Positions 7,360-16,013 of a stretch of 48,852 nucleotides of DNA are shown piece by piece; positions within the stretch are counted from its first letter, which is position 1; every line of letters begins with the position of its first letter. The notes under the pieces were generated by a model, which saw only the letters and a list, made by a program, of their open reading frames with translations, made no database searches and was not told the origin of the DNA. Source of the DNA: Myxococcota bacterium (GTDB taxonomy: Bacteria > Myxococcota_A > UBA9160 > JAFDET01); the NCBI GenBank assembly GCA_028278065.1, contig JANQFA010000032.1, positions 1 through 48,852 of the forward strand, read 5' to 3'. The translations under genes and the position numbers were made by a program.

Positions 7360-8976
7360 ATGGAGATGCACTACGCCACACTCTGGGAATCGCTGGCCGA
7401 CGCCATCGGTGACCGCGAGGCCCTGGTCTGCGGCGACGCCCGCCGCACCTGGAGCGAGTACGACGATCGCTCCGCCCGGCTGGCCTCGGTCTTCGCGGAC
7501 GCGGGCCTCGCGCCGGACTCGAAGCTCGGCCTGTACCTCTACAACGGAACCGAGTACGCGGAGAGCCAGTTCGCCGCCTTCAAGCAGCGCTACGTCCCCA
7601 TCAACATCAACTACCGCTATCTGGACGACGAGCTCCACTACCTGATCGACAACTCGGACTCCGAGGCGCTCGTCTTCCACACCAGCCTGGGCGAGCGGGT
7701 CGCGCAGGTCATGGATCGCTGTCCCGACGTCAAGCTCTGGATCGGCGTGGACGACGGCGGCGAGCTGCCCGACGGCGCGGTCCGCTACGAAGACGTCGTC
7801 GGCGCCGCCGAGCCGGCCAAGCGCATCACCCGCTCGCCCGACGACGTCTACATGCTCTACACCGGCGGCACCACGGGCATGCCCAAGGGCGTCATGTACG
7901 ACATGGGCGGCATGCTGCAGGGCTTCATCCAGCTCGGCTTCCCCATCCTCGGACTCGGGATCCCCGAGGTCGACGCGATCGCGGAGCTGGCCCGGGGCCA
8001 GTGGGAGAAGGGCGAAGCGCTGGTCGCCATGCCCGCCTGCCCGATGATGCACGGCACGGGCCAGTGGCTCGGCTGGATGATCCCCCACTGCACCGGCGGC
8101 AAGGTCGTGGCGCTCACGGAGCGGAGCTTCGACGCCCACGAGCTGTGGCAGACCGTCGGGCGCGAGCGGGTGAGCCAGCTGGTGATCGTGGGCGACGCCT
8201 TCAGCAAGCCGATGCTGAGGGCGCTGGGCGAGGCGAAGGAGCGGGGCGAGTCCTACGACGTGTCTCCCGTCAAGCTGATCGTCTCCTCCGGCGTGATGTG
8301 GACGTCCGAGGTGAAGGAGAAGCTCCTCGAGTGGGGCGAGTTCGTGCTGGTCGACGCCATGGGCAGCACCGAAGGCAGCATGGCCAACCAGATCACGACG
8401 CGAGGCAACGTGGGCGAGACCGCGAAGTTCGCCATGTCGCCCACGACGAAGGTCTTCACCGAGGACGACCGCGAAGTGAAGCCCGGCTCGGAGGAGACCG
8501 GGATGGTGGCCGCCGGCGGCATGGTGCCGCTCGGCTACTACAAGGACGAGAAGAAGTCCGCGGCCACCTTCAGGACGATCGACGGCGTCCGCTACTCGTT
8601 CCCGGGCGACTGGGCACGCATCGAGGCGGACGGGACCCTCACGCTGCTGGGCCGGGGCTCCAACTGCATCAACACCGGCGGCGAGAAGGTCTACCCCGAA
8701 GAGGTGGAGGAGGCGGTGAAGCGGCACCCCGAGGTGCTCGACTGCCTGGTGGTGGGCGTGAACGACGAGAAGTTCGGCCAGCGCGTCACCGCGGTCGCCT
8801 CGCTGCGCGAGGGCGGCGCGGTGGACGGCGAAACGGTCCGCGCCTTCACCAAGGAGCACCTGGCGCACTACAAGGTGCCCAAGGAGATCCACATCGTGGA
8901 CCAGGTGAAGCGCGCCCCCAACGGCAAGGCGGACTACCAGTGGGCGAAGCGGGCGGTGCTGGAGGCGACCGGGTGA
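7360..8976 (+). CDS. AMP-dependent acyl-CoA synthetase
   Basis: 538 residues, start ATG after GAGGAGAA. The adenylate-forming signature YTGGTTGMPKG lies at about 167-177. The A5-type motif DAMGSTEG, the hinge region (SFPGDWARIEADG, LLGRG), and the C-terminal catalytic lysine in PNGKADYQW (about 521-529) are all present, so the enzyme looks intact. It would activate a carboxylic acid to its CoA thioester through an acyl-AMP. Similarity to the FadD3/FadD19-type group is an impression only. In this operon it may activate an acid released by ring cleavage or a side chain of the substrate. The end overlaps the next start (GTGA). Confidence 0.92.
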   Translation: MEMHYATLWESLADAIGDREALVCGDARRTWSEYDDRSARLASVFADAGLAPDSKLGLYLYNGTEYAESQFAAFKQRYVPININYRYLDDELHYLIDNSDSEALVFHTSLGERVAQVMDRCPDVKLWIGVDDGGELPDGAVRYEDVVGAAEPAKRITRSPDDVYMLYTGGTTGMPKGVMYDMGGMLQGFIQLGFPILGLGIPEVDAIAELARGQWEKGEALVAMPACPMMHGTGQWLGWMIPHCTGGKVVALTERSFDAHELWQTVGRERVSQLVIVGDAFSKPMLRALGEAKERGESYDVSPVKLIVSSGVMWTSEVKEKLLEWGEFVLVDAMGSTEGSMANQITTRGNVGETAKFAMSPTTKVFTEDDREVKPGSEETGMVAAGGMVPLGYYKDEKKSAATFRTIDGVRYSFPGDWARIEADGTLTLLGRGSNCINTGGEKVYPEEVEEAVKRHPEVLDCLVVGVNDEKFGQRVTAVASLREGGAVDGETVRAFTKEHLAHYKVPKEIHIVDQVKRAPNGKADYQWAKRAVLEATG

Positions 8977-10490
8977 CCCAGGCGACGTACGACGTCGTGC
9001 TCTCCGGCTTCGGCCCGACCGGAGCGTGTCTGGCCGGGCTGCTGGGCAGGGCGGGTCGCCGCGTGTGCGTGGTCGAGCGGGACCGGGACGTCTACGCCCT
9101 GCCGCGCGCGGTCCACTTCGACCACGAGGTCATGCGGATCTTCCAGACCCTGGGCCTGGCCGAGGAGATCCTGCCGATCACCCGAGCCACCGACTTCGCC
9201 GAGTTCTGGACCGCGGATCGCGAGGTCCTGCTCCACGTCCCCTTCAACGCGACCACCGACCAGGGCTGGCGCTCGGACTACATGTTCCACCAGCCCAGCC
9301 TGGAGCGGATCCTGCGCGAATCCGCCGAGTCGTATCCCGGCGTCGAGATCCGCTACGGAGAGGCGCGCGCCCTGCACCAGGACGAGGACGGCGTCGAGCT
9401 GGAGCTCGACCCGGACGACGGCGGTGCCGCCACCGTGCGCGGTCGCTTCCTGGTGGGCTGCGACGGCGCCAACAGCCTGGTGCGCCGCGAGAGCGGAATG
9501 GAGCTCGAGGACCTGGAGTTCGACGAGCCGTGGCTGGTGGTCGACATCGAGGGCGTGGACGAAGGCCGGATGCCGGGCGGCGCGATCCAGTTCTGCGATC
9601 CGGCGCGGCCCACCACCCTGGTGCCCTGCGCCGGCGGCTTCTACCGCTTCGAGTTCATGCTGCGTCCGGGAGAGGACGGGCAGGAGATGATGAGGCCGGA
9701 GAACGTGGACCGGCTCGTCTCCGCCTGGATCGACCCCGCCTCCGTGCGCCTGGTGCGCGCCGCGGTCTACCGCTTCCATGCGCTGGTGGCCCGCCGCTGG
9801 CGCGCGGGCCGCGCGCTCATCGCCGGAGACGCCGCGCACCAGACGCCGCCCTTCCTGGGCCAGGGCATGTGCGCGGGGATCCGCGACAGCATCAACCTCT
9901 CCTGGAAGCTCGACCGGGTGCTCGGCGGAGACGCGCCGCTCGAGCTGCTGGACAGCTACGGCAGCGAGCGCACCCCGCACGTCCGCGAGTTCGTCGCCCG
10001 GGCCGTGGCGGCCGGACAGGTGATCTGCGTCCAGGACCCCGAGGCCGCGCGCCGGCGCGACGAGCTGCTGCTGGCCGCCAGGGCGGCGGGCGAGCCGCCG
10101 CCGGTCCCGCTGGATCTCCCGCTCCTCGGCGACGGCTTCTTCTCCGAGAGCGGCCCGGGCCGGCACGAGCTGGTGGCGCAGCTCTCGCCGCAGCCCGAGC
10201 TGGACACCCCCGCAGGACCGCGCCTGATGGACGACGTCACCGGTCACCGCTTCCAGCTCGTCCACCGCGCCGCGCTGCGTCCCGGCGACAAGGCGGTCGA
10301 GAGCCTGGCCGCCCTCGAGGGTGCGGCCGTCGCCTGGAACGACGGCGGGTGGTTCGATCGCCACGGGGTCGACGCCATCCTGGTGCGACCGGACCACGTG
10401 ATCTACGGGGTGGCGCGCACCGACACCGAGGTCGAGCCGCTGCTCGCCGGAGCGCTGGCGGATCTGGCGGGCGCTCAGCCCGGGGCGTAG
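8973..10490 (+). CDS. FAD-dependent aromatic hydroxylase (MhpA-like)
   Basis: 505 residues, GTG start overlapping the upstream stop by 4 bases. Class A flavoprotein hydroxylase features: GFGPTG dinucleotide motif at 12-17, the DG motif in VGCDGANSLVRR (about 161-172) and the GD motif in IAGDAAHQTPPFLGQG (about 283-298). The C-terminal thioredoxin-like domain of the 3-(3-hydroxyphenyl)propionate and resorcinol hydroxylase group follows. These enzymes use NAD(P)H and oxygen to hydroxylate phenols ortho to an existing hydroxyl, giving the catechol that the extradiol dioxygenase in the same operon would cut. The 3' end overlaps the convergent SDR gene by 16 bases. Confidence 0.9.
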   Translation: MTQATYDVVLSGFGPTGACLAGLLGRAGRRVCVVERDRDVYALPRAVHFDHEVMRIFQTLGLAEEILPITRATDFAEFWTADREVLLHVPFNATTDQGWRSDYMFHQPSLERILRESAESYPGVEIRYGEARALHQDEDGVELELDPDDGGAATVRGRFLVGCDGANSLVRRESGMELEDLEFDEPWLVVDIEGVDEGRMPGGAIQFCDPARPTTLVPCAGGFYRFEFMLRPGEDGQEMMRPENVDRLVSAWIDPASVRLVRAAVYRFHALVARRWRAGRALIAGDAAHQTPPFLGQGMCAGIRDSINLSWKLDRVLGGDAPLELLDSYGSERTPHVREFVARAVAAGQVICVQDPEAARRRDELLLAARAAGEPPPVPLDLPLLGDGFFSESGPGRHELVAQLSPQPELDTPAGPRLMDDVTGHRFQLVHRAALRPGDKAVESLAALEGAAVAWNDGGWFDRHGVDAILVRPDHVIYGVARTDTEVEPLLAGALADLAGAQPGA

Positions 10491-11260
10491 GCGGCGCCGC
10501 CGTCCACCTTGATGATCGCCCCGGTCGTGTAGGAAGAGGCGTCGCTGGCCAGATAGAGGGCGGTACCGACGATCTCGGAGGCCTCGCCGCCACGGCCGAA
10601 GGGAATGCTCCGCTCGAGGGCGGCGATCATCTCCGGGCTCCAGGCCTTGCTGATGTCGGTCATGAAGGCCCCGGGCATGATGCAGTTGACGCGGACCGCG
10701 GGGGCGAGTGCCCGTGCGAGTCCCAGGGTGAGGTTGTGGAGGCCGGCCTTGGCGGCCCCGTACGGGATCTCGATGGGCGAGGGCTGCACCGCGGCCACGC
10801 TGCTCACGTTGATGATCGAGCCGCTCCCCGCCTCCTTCATGCGCGTCCCCACCAGGGAGCTGAGCCGGAACGGGCCCATCAGGTTGACGTCGATCACCTT
10901 CTGCCAGAGCTCCTCGGTCACCTCGGGGAGCGACGGATAGCGCGGCGACATCCCGGCGTTGTTGACGAGGACGTCCACGCGACCGAAGCGCTGGTAGGCC
11001 GAATCCGCCAGCCTGTCGCAGTCCTCCCAGCGGCCGGCGTGGAACGCCACGGGCAGCGCCTCGCGTCCCGTCTCGTCACGCAGCGCGGAGGCCGCCGCCT
11101 CGCACGCGTCGAGCTTGCGGCTGGCGATCACCACGTCCGCACCGGCGCGGGCGAAGGCCCCCACCATGGCGCGGCCCAGCCCCCGGCTGCCGCCGGTCAC
11201 CACCGCCACGCGCCCGTGGAGATCGAAGAGCCCGACCGGGTCTTCTCCGGAGATCGTCAT
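10475..11260 (-). CDS. Short-chain dehydrogenase/reductase (SDR)
   Basis: 261 residues. The classical SDR signature is complete: cofactor motif TGGSRGLG near 21-28, NNAG near 97-100, catalytic Ser in INVSS, and the YGAAK pair near 160-164, ending with the usual VDGGAAYAPG. The family interconverts alcohols and ketones with NAD(P). The start ATG at 11260 follows GGGAAAAG; upstream in-frame codons are not conserved and run into the divergent sulfatase. It faces the aromatic hydroxylase gene tail to tail with a 16-base overlap and diverges from the sulfatase gene, with 76 bases between their starts. Confidence 0.9.
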   Translation of the reverse strand: MTISGEDPVGLFDLHGRVAVVTGGSRGLGRAMVGAFARAGADVVIASRKLDACEAAASALRDETGREALPVAFHAGRWEDCDRLADSAYQRFGRVDVLVNNAGMSPRYPSLPEVTEELWQKVIDVNLMGPFRLSSLVGTRMKEAGSGSIINVSSVAAVQPSPIEIPYGAAKAGLHNLTLGLARALAPAVRVNCIMPGAFMTDISKAWSPEMIAALERSIPFGRGGEASEIVGTALYLASDASSYTTGAIIKVDGGAAYAPG

Positions 11261-11336
11261 CCGCTTTTCCCTTGCCGCCTCGCCCGGGCCCGTCACACTA
11301 CACGATCCGTCCGATCCGGACCGCGAGGAGATCCCC

Positions 11337-12872
11337 ATGAGCTGCATCCGTTCCCTCTGCGCCCTGGCCGTCGCTCTGCTGTTCGCGCCGGCCCTCGCCT
11401 CCGCCGCCAAGCCCAACATCCTCGTGGTGTGGGGCGACGACGTCGGCCAGTCCAACATCAGCGCGTACACCCGCGGTGTGGTCGGCTACAGGACGCCGAA
11501 CATCGACCGCATCGCCACCGAGGGGATGATCTTCACCGACTACTACGGGGAGCAGAGCTGCACGGCCGGCCGCGCGTCGTTCATCACCGGCCAGAGCGTC
11601 TTCCGCACCGGCCTCTCCAAGGTGGGCCTGCCGGGCGCCGAGCTGGGCATGCGACCCGAGGATCCGACCATCGCCACGGTCCTCAAGGCCCAGGGCTACG
11701 CCACCGGCCAGTTCGGAAAGAACCACCTGGGGGACCGGGACGAGCACCTGCCCACGAACCACGGCTTCGACGAGTTCTTCGGCAACCTCTACCACCTGAA
11801 CGCCGAGGAGGAGCCGGAGAACGAGGACTACCCGAAGGATCCCGAGTTCCGCAAGCGCTTCGGCCCGCGCGGCGTGATCCACTCCTGGGCCGACGGCCGC
11901 ATCGAGGACACCGGCCCCCTCACCCGCAAGCGCATGGAGACGGTGGACGACGAGACCTCCAAGGAGGCCCTCCGCTTCATTCGCGACGCCCACGCCGCCG
12001 GCACGCCCTTCTTCGTCTGGTGGAACGGCACCCGCATGCACTTCCGTACCCACGTGAAGGCGGCGCTGCGCGGGATCTCGGGCCAGGACGAGTACGCCGA
12101 CGGCATGGTCGAGCACGACATGCACATCGGCCTCTTCCTCGACCTCCTCGACGAGCTGGGCATCGCCGACGACACGATCGTCTTCTACAGCACCGACAAC
12201 GGTCCGCACTACAACAGCTGGCCCGATGCAGCCGCCACGCCCTTCCGAGGCGAGAAGAACACCAACTGGGAGGGCGGCTGGCGGGTCCCGGCCATGGTGC
12301 GCTGGCCCGGCAAGATCGCGCCGGGCTCGGTCAGCAACGAGATCGTCCACCACATGGACTGGCTGCCCACCTTCGCCGCCGCGGCCGGCGATGGCGACGT
12401 GAAGGAGGCCCTCAAGTCCGGCCGTGCCATGGGCGGGCGCAGCTACAAGGTGCACCTCGACGGCTACGACGTGACCCCGGTGCTGACGGGCTCGGTGGAG
12501 CCGAAGCAGGGGCCGCGCAAGGAGATCTTCTACTTCTCCGACGACGGCGACCTCACCGCCCTGCGCTACCTGGACTGGAAGCTGGTCTTCATGGAGCAGA
12601 AGGCGACCGGGACGTTCCGGGTCTGGATGGAGCCCTTCGTGCCCCTGCGCGTGCCGCTGATGTTCAACCTGCGCCGCGACCCCTACGAGCGGGCGACCAT
12701 CACCTCCAACACCTACTTCGACTGGCTGCTCGACCGCGCCTACCTGCTGGTGCCCGCCCAGGCCTACGTCGCGAACTTCCTGAAGACCTTCCAGGAGTTT
12801 CCGCCGCGCCAGAAGCCTGCGAGCTTCAGCCTGGACCAGGTCATCGAGAAGATGGTCCCCCCGAGCAGCTGA
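11337..12872 (+). CDS. Secreted arylsulfatase (type I, CTAGR motif)
   Basis: 511 residues. A Sec signal peptide (about 1-23, ending ALASA) precedes the alkaline-phosphatase-fold sulfatase domain. The formylglycine site is C75-T-A-G-R79, the C-x-A-x-R variant of the core motif. Metal ligands include Asp34-Asp35 (VWGDDVG) and the later STDNGPHYNSW region. Sulfatases remove sulfate from carbohydrate, steroid or aryl esters; activity needs conversion of Cys75 to formylglycine by an FGE encoded elsewhere. ATG follows GAGGAGAT. Its stop overlaps the next start by one base (TGATG), so the secreted phosphatase-like protein is translated with it. Confidence 0.92.
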   Translation: MSCIRSLCALAVALLFAPALASAAKPNILVVWGDDVGQSNISAYTRGVVGYRTPNIDRIATEGMIFTDYYGEQSCTAGRASFITGQSVFRTGLSKVGLPGAELGMRPEDPTIATVLKAQGYATGQFGKNHLGDRDEHLPTNHGFDEFFGNLYHLNAEEEPENEDYPKDPEFRKRFGPRGVIHSWADGRIEDTGPLTRKRMETVDDETSKEALRFIRDAHAAGTPFFVWWNGTRMHFRTHVKAALRGISGQDEYADGMVEHDMHIGLFLDLLDELGIADDTIVFYSTDNGPHYNSWPDAAATPFRGEKNTNWEGGWRVPAMVRWPGKIAPGSVSNEIVHHMDWLPTFAAAAGDGDVKEALKSGRAMGGRSYKVHLDGYDVTPVLTGSVEPKQGPRKEIFYFSDDGDLTALRYLDWKLVFMEQKATGTFRVWMEPFVPLRVPLMFNLRRDPYERATITSNTYFDWLLDRAYLLVPAQAYVANFLKTFQEFPPRQKPASFSLDQVIEKMVPPSS

Positions 12873-13861
12873 TGGGGAACGCAACCCGTACGTCCGGACT
12901 CGCGCTGGCAGCGATCCTCCTGGCCGCCGTGGCGGGCGCCGATCCCCTGCCGTCGTGGAACGACGGACCCGCTCGGGACCGGATCTTCTCGTTCGTCGCC
13001 GCGGTGACGGACCCCTACGGCAAGGGCTACGTGGCCCCGGCCGAGCGCATCGCGGTCTTCGACAACGACGGCACCCTCTGGGCCGAGAAGCCCTTCTACT
13101 TCCAGGCCGCGTTCATCGTGGACCGCATCCGCGCCATGGCCGGGGATCACCCGGAGTGGAAGGAGAAAGCGCCCTTCCGGGCGGTGCTCTCCGACGATCC
13201 CAAGGCCCTCGGCGGCCTGGACCTGCACGGACTGCTCGAGCTGGCCATGGCCTCCCACACGGGCATGAGCGACGCGGAGTTCGAACGCACCGCGGACGCG
13301 TGGCTGACGTCGGCGCGGCATCCGACCACCGGCCGGCCCTATACCGAGATGGTCTATCAGCCCATGCTGGAGCTGCTGGAGTTCCTGCGCGCCAACGGAT
13401 TCCAGACCTGGATCTGCTCGGGGGGCGGCATCGACCTGATCCGCCGCTTCTCGGAGGACGTCTACGGGATCCCGCCGGAGCAGGTCATCGGAACCGGGGT
13501 GGCCAAGGAGCTGCGCAAGGAGGACGGGGCACTGCTGCGCCTGCCGGAGCTGCTCCAGCCGATCAACGACGGGCCCGGCAAGCCGGTCTGGATCGGGCGC
13601 CACATCGGTCGCCGTCCCATCCTGGCGTTCGGCAACTCGGACGGCGACTTCGAGATGCTCGCCGACGCCACGTCGGGACCCGGCGAGCGCCTCGCCCTGA
13701 TCCTCCACCACGACGACGCCGAGCGCGAGTGGGCGTACGACGCCGACTCGCCCGTCGGACGCCTCGTGCGCGGACTGAAGGAGGCGCCGGCCCGGGGCTG
13801 GCAGGTGGTCAGCATCAAGCGCGACTTCGCGCGGGTGTACCCGAGACCCCGGAGCCGCTGA
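12872..13861 (+). CDS. Exported HAD-family phosphatase-like protein
   Basis: 329 residues with a signal peptide (about 1-23, cleavage near AGA). The HAD motif I is FDNDGTLW (nucleophile Asp64, Asp66). Motif II is in WICSGGG (about 171-177) and the motif III/IV region reads AFGNSDGDFEML near 252-263. The serine-phosphatase (SerB) subgroup is the closest match. The enzyme would dephosphorylate a small substrate in the periplasm or outside the cell. It is translationally coupled to the sulfatase upstream by a one-base overlap, so the two may strip sulfate and phosphate esters from the same class of compound. Substrate unknown. Confidence 0.85.
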   Translation: MGNATRTSGLALAAILLAAVAGADPLPSWNDGPARDRIFSFVAAVTDPYGKGYVAPAERIAVFDNDGTLWAEKPFYFQAAFIVDRIRAMAGDHPEWKEKAPFRAVLSDDPKALGGLDLHGLLELAMASHTGMSDAEFERTADAWLTSARHPTTGRPYTEMVYQPMLELLEFLRANGFQTWICSGGGIDLIRRFSEDVYGIPPEQVIGTGVAKELRKEDGALLRLPELLQPINDGPGKPVWIGRHIGRRPILAFGNSDGDFEMLADATSGPGERLALILHHDDAEREWAYDADSPVGRLVRGLKEAPARGWQVVSIKRDFARVYPRPRSR

Positions 13862-13937
13862 GCGCGGGCTGCGCAGCGCCGACCGGCCTGCGAATCGCGG
13901 ACGGTGACACCATGGTACGCTCGGCTGCGGAGCGGCC

Positions 13938-15872
13938 ATGACACGACCCCCTTCCCCGGCCCCGGTGCCGATCCGCGCAGATGACGCCTCCATCGAAGAG
14001 GCGCTGCGTCACGCCAGCATCCCGACCCTCATGATGTCGATGGTGCACATGAGCGGCGACCTGGGAATCCTGCGCGGCGAGGTGCGCCCGCGAAAGGCCG
14101 TGATGGGTGAGGGCCAGGGCGGACTCGGCGAGCCCGAGAAGGCGGCCGTCCGCGCCGCCGCCCTGGACGTCATCCGCGACTGGCGGGATCGCGGCTGTCC
14201 CCCGCCCGAGGCGCCAGCGCCGCAGATCGTCCACGAGATGATGTCCTTCATGGTGGGCGAGCCGGTCCCGGACGAGTACGTGCCGATGATGCTGGAGGAG
14301 CTGGCCCTGGACGGGGACGCCCGCGACGAGCACTGGGCAGACGCCGTCCCCGGATCCGAGAAGGCACGCCTCCGTGTGCTGGTGATCGGAGCGGGGATGT
14401 CGGGCCTGCTCGCCGCCATCCGCCTGGAAGAGGCCGGCATTCCCTACACGGTCGTCGAGAAGAACGAGGGGCCGGGCGGAACCTGGTACGAGAACACCTA
14501 CCCGGGCTGCCGGGTCGACGTCGCCAACCACTTCTACTGCTACTCCTTCGAGCCCAACCCCGACTGGTCCGAGTTCTTCTCGAGACAGCCGGAGCTGCAC
14601 GCCTACTTCGAGCGCTGCGCGGATCGCTACGGCGTGCGCGAGCGCATCCGCTTCCGCAGCGAGGTGGTGTCGGCGCGCTGGGACGACGCGGAGGCGGCCT
14701 GGCGGGTGCGCCTGCGCGGACCCGACGGCGCCGAGGAGACGGAGGTCTTCCAGGCCGTGGTGAGCGCGGTCGGGCAGCTCAACCGCCCGAAGCTCCCCGA
14801 CATCCCCGGCATCGAGACGTTCGCAGGCGCCTGGTTCCACTCGGCGCAGTGGGACCACGGGGTCGAGCTTGCGGGCCGACGGGTGGCGGTCGTCGGCACC
14901 GGGGCCAGCGCGGTACAGCTCGTGCCGGAGGTCGCCCGCGTGGCCGGCACGCTGCGCGTCTTCCAGCGCTCACCCGGCTGGATGGCGCCCAACCCGGTGT
15001 ATCACCGCCGGGTGGACGAGGGCGCCAGGTGGTGCCTCAAGCACCTGCCCTTCTACGGGCGCTGGTACCGGTTCCTGCTCTTCTGGCCGGGCTCCGATGG
15101 ACTCTATCCCTCCCTCGTCGTGGATCCCGATTGGCCGCATCCGGAGCGCTCGACCAGCGCGCTGAACGAGCAGCTCCGCGTGGTCTTCACCGAGTACCTG
15201 AAGTCGCAGGTGGGGGACGACCCGGAGCTGCTCGAGAAGGTGACACCGCGCTACCCGCCCTTCGGCAAGCGCATGCTCCAGGACAACGGAAGCTGGATCG
15301 CGGCCCTGAAGCGGGAGAACGTGGAGCTCGTCGGCGAGCGGATCGAGCGCGTGGTGCCCGACGGCATCGTCACCGCGGACGGGACCCACCATCCGCTCGA
15401 CGTGATCGTGTACGCGACGGGCTTCCACGCCAACCGCTTCCTGTGGCCCATGGAGATCGAGGGCCGCGACGGCGTGAAGCTCGGGACGCTCTGGGGCGAC
15501 GACCCCCAGGCCTACCTGGGAATCAGCGTGCCGCGCTTCCCCAACCTCTTCTGTCTCTACGGCCCCGGCACCAACCTCGCCCACGCGGGCAGCATCATCT
15601 TCCACTCGGAGTGCCAGGTCCGCTACGTGCTCGGCTGCCTGCGGGCGCTCCTCGAGAAGCGGCGCGCTGCGATCGAGTGCCGACAGGAGGTCCTCGACGA
15701 GTACATCCGGCGCTTCGACGCGACTCACGCGGGGATGGTCTGGTCCCATCCGGGCATGGACAGCTGGTACAAGAACGCCAGCGGCCGGGTCACCTGCACC
15801 TCTCCCTGGCGGCTGGTGGACTACTGGAGCTGGACCCGCCGGCCGGATCTGGCGGACTACGAGCTCTGGTGA
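13938..15872 (+). CDS. Baeyer-Villiger-type flavin monooxygenase with N-terminal extension
   Basis: 644 residues. After an unusual N-terminal region of about 145 residues (helical, Met-rich, containing IVHEMMSFM) comes the FAD motif GAGMSG at 151-156, then GGTWYENTYPG. The BVMO fingerprint F-x-G-x3-H-x3-W-D spans 295-306 (His301, Trp305). A second Rossmann motif VGTGASA lies near 319-325. The long N-terminus is like that of 4-hydroxyacetophenone monooxygenase (HapE group). Such enzymes insert oxygen next to a ketone, giving an ester or lactone. ATG is preceded by GGAG. The gene stands 76 bases after the HAD gene and 141 bases before the next one. Confidence 0.9.
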   Translation: MTRPPSPAPVPIRADDASIEEALRHASIPTLMMSMVHMSGDLGILRGEVRPRKAVMGEGQGGLGEPEKAAVRAAALDVIRDWRDRGCPPPEAPAPQIVHEMMSFMVGEPVPDEYVPMMLEELALDGDARDEHWADAVPGSEKARLRVLVIGAGMSGLLAAIRLEEAGIPYTVVEKNEGPGGTWYENTYPGCRVDVANHFYCYSFEPNPDWSEFFSRQPELHAYFERCADRYGVRERIRFRSEVVSARWDDAEAAWRVRLRGPDGAEETEVFQAVVSAVGQLNRPKLPDIPGIETFAGAWFHSAQWDHGVELAGRRVAVVGTGASAVQLVPEVARVAGTLRVFQRSPGWMAPNPVYHRRVDEGARWCLKHLPFYGRWYRFLLFWPGSDGLYPSLVVDPDWPHPERSTSALNEQLRVVFTEYLKSQVGDDPELLEKVTPRYPPFGKRMLQDNGSWIAALKRENVELVGERIERVVPDGIVTADGTHHPLDVIVYATGFHANRFLWPMEIEGRDGVKLGTLWGDDPQAYLGISVPRFPNLFCLYGPGTNLAHAGSIIFHSECQVRYVLGCLRALLEKRRAAIECRQEVLDEYIRRFDATHAGMVWSHPGMDSWYKNASGRVTCTSPWRLVDYWSWTRRPDLADYELW

Positions 15873-16013
15873 CGGCGTGAAGACCGCCCTTCCGGCGGAC
15901 CCGGTCCCGGGCGAGGCAGGGGGTCGCGAGCGGCCGTCGGGACGATCGGCTCGACGTGCGCGGTCTCCTGCGTTGGTCCATGCTCGAGGGCGAACGACTC
16001 GGAGGACACCCTG

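Noticed and set aside
9026-12871. A very long open frame running in one phase across the aromatic hydroxylase, through the SDR region and through the sulfatase
   Set aside because: It is the wobble-phase shadow of high-GC genes on both strands, is extremely Arg/Gly/Pro-rich and has no domain. Only its last part from 12872 is a real gene (HAD).
15884-15898. CCGCC-CTTCC-GGCGG hairpin after the BVMO gene
   Set aside because: Short stem with no T-run; such hairpins are common by chance at this GC content.
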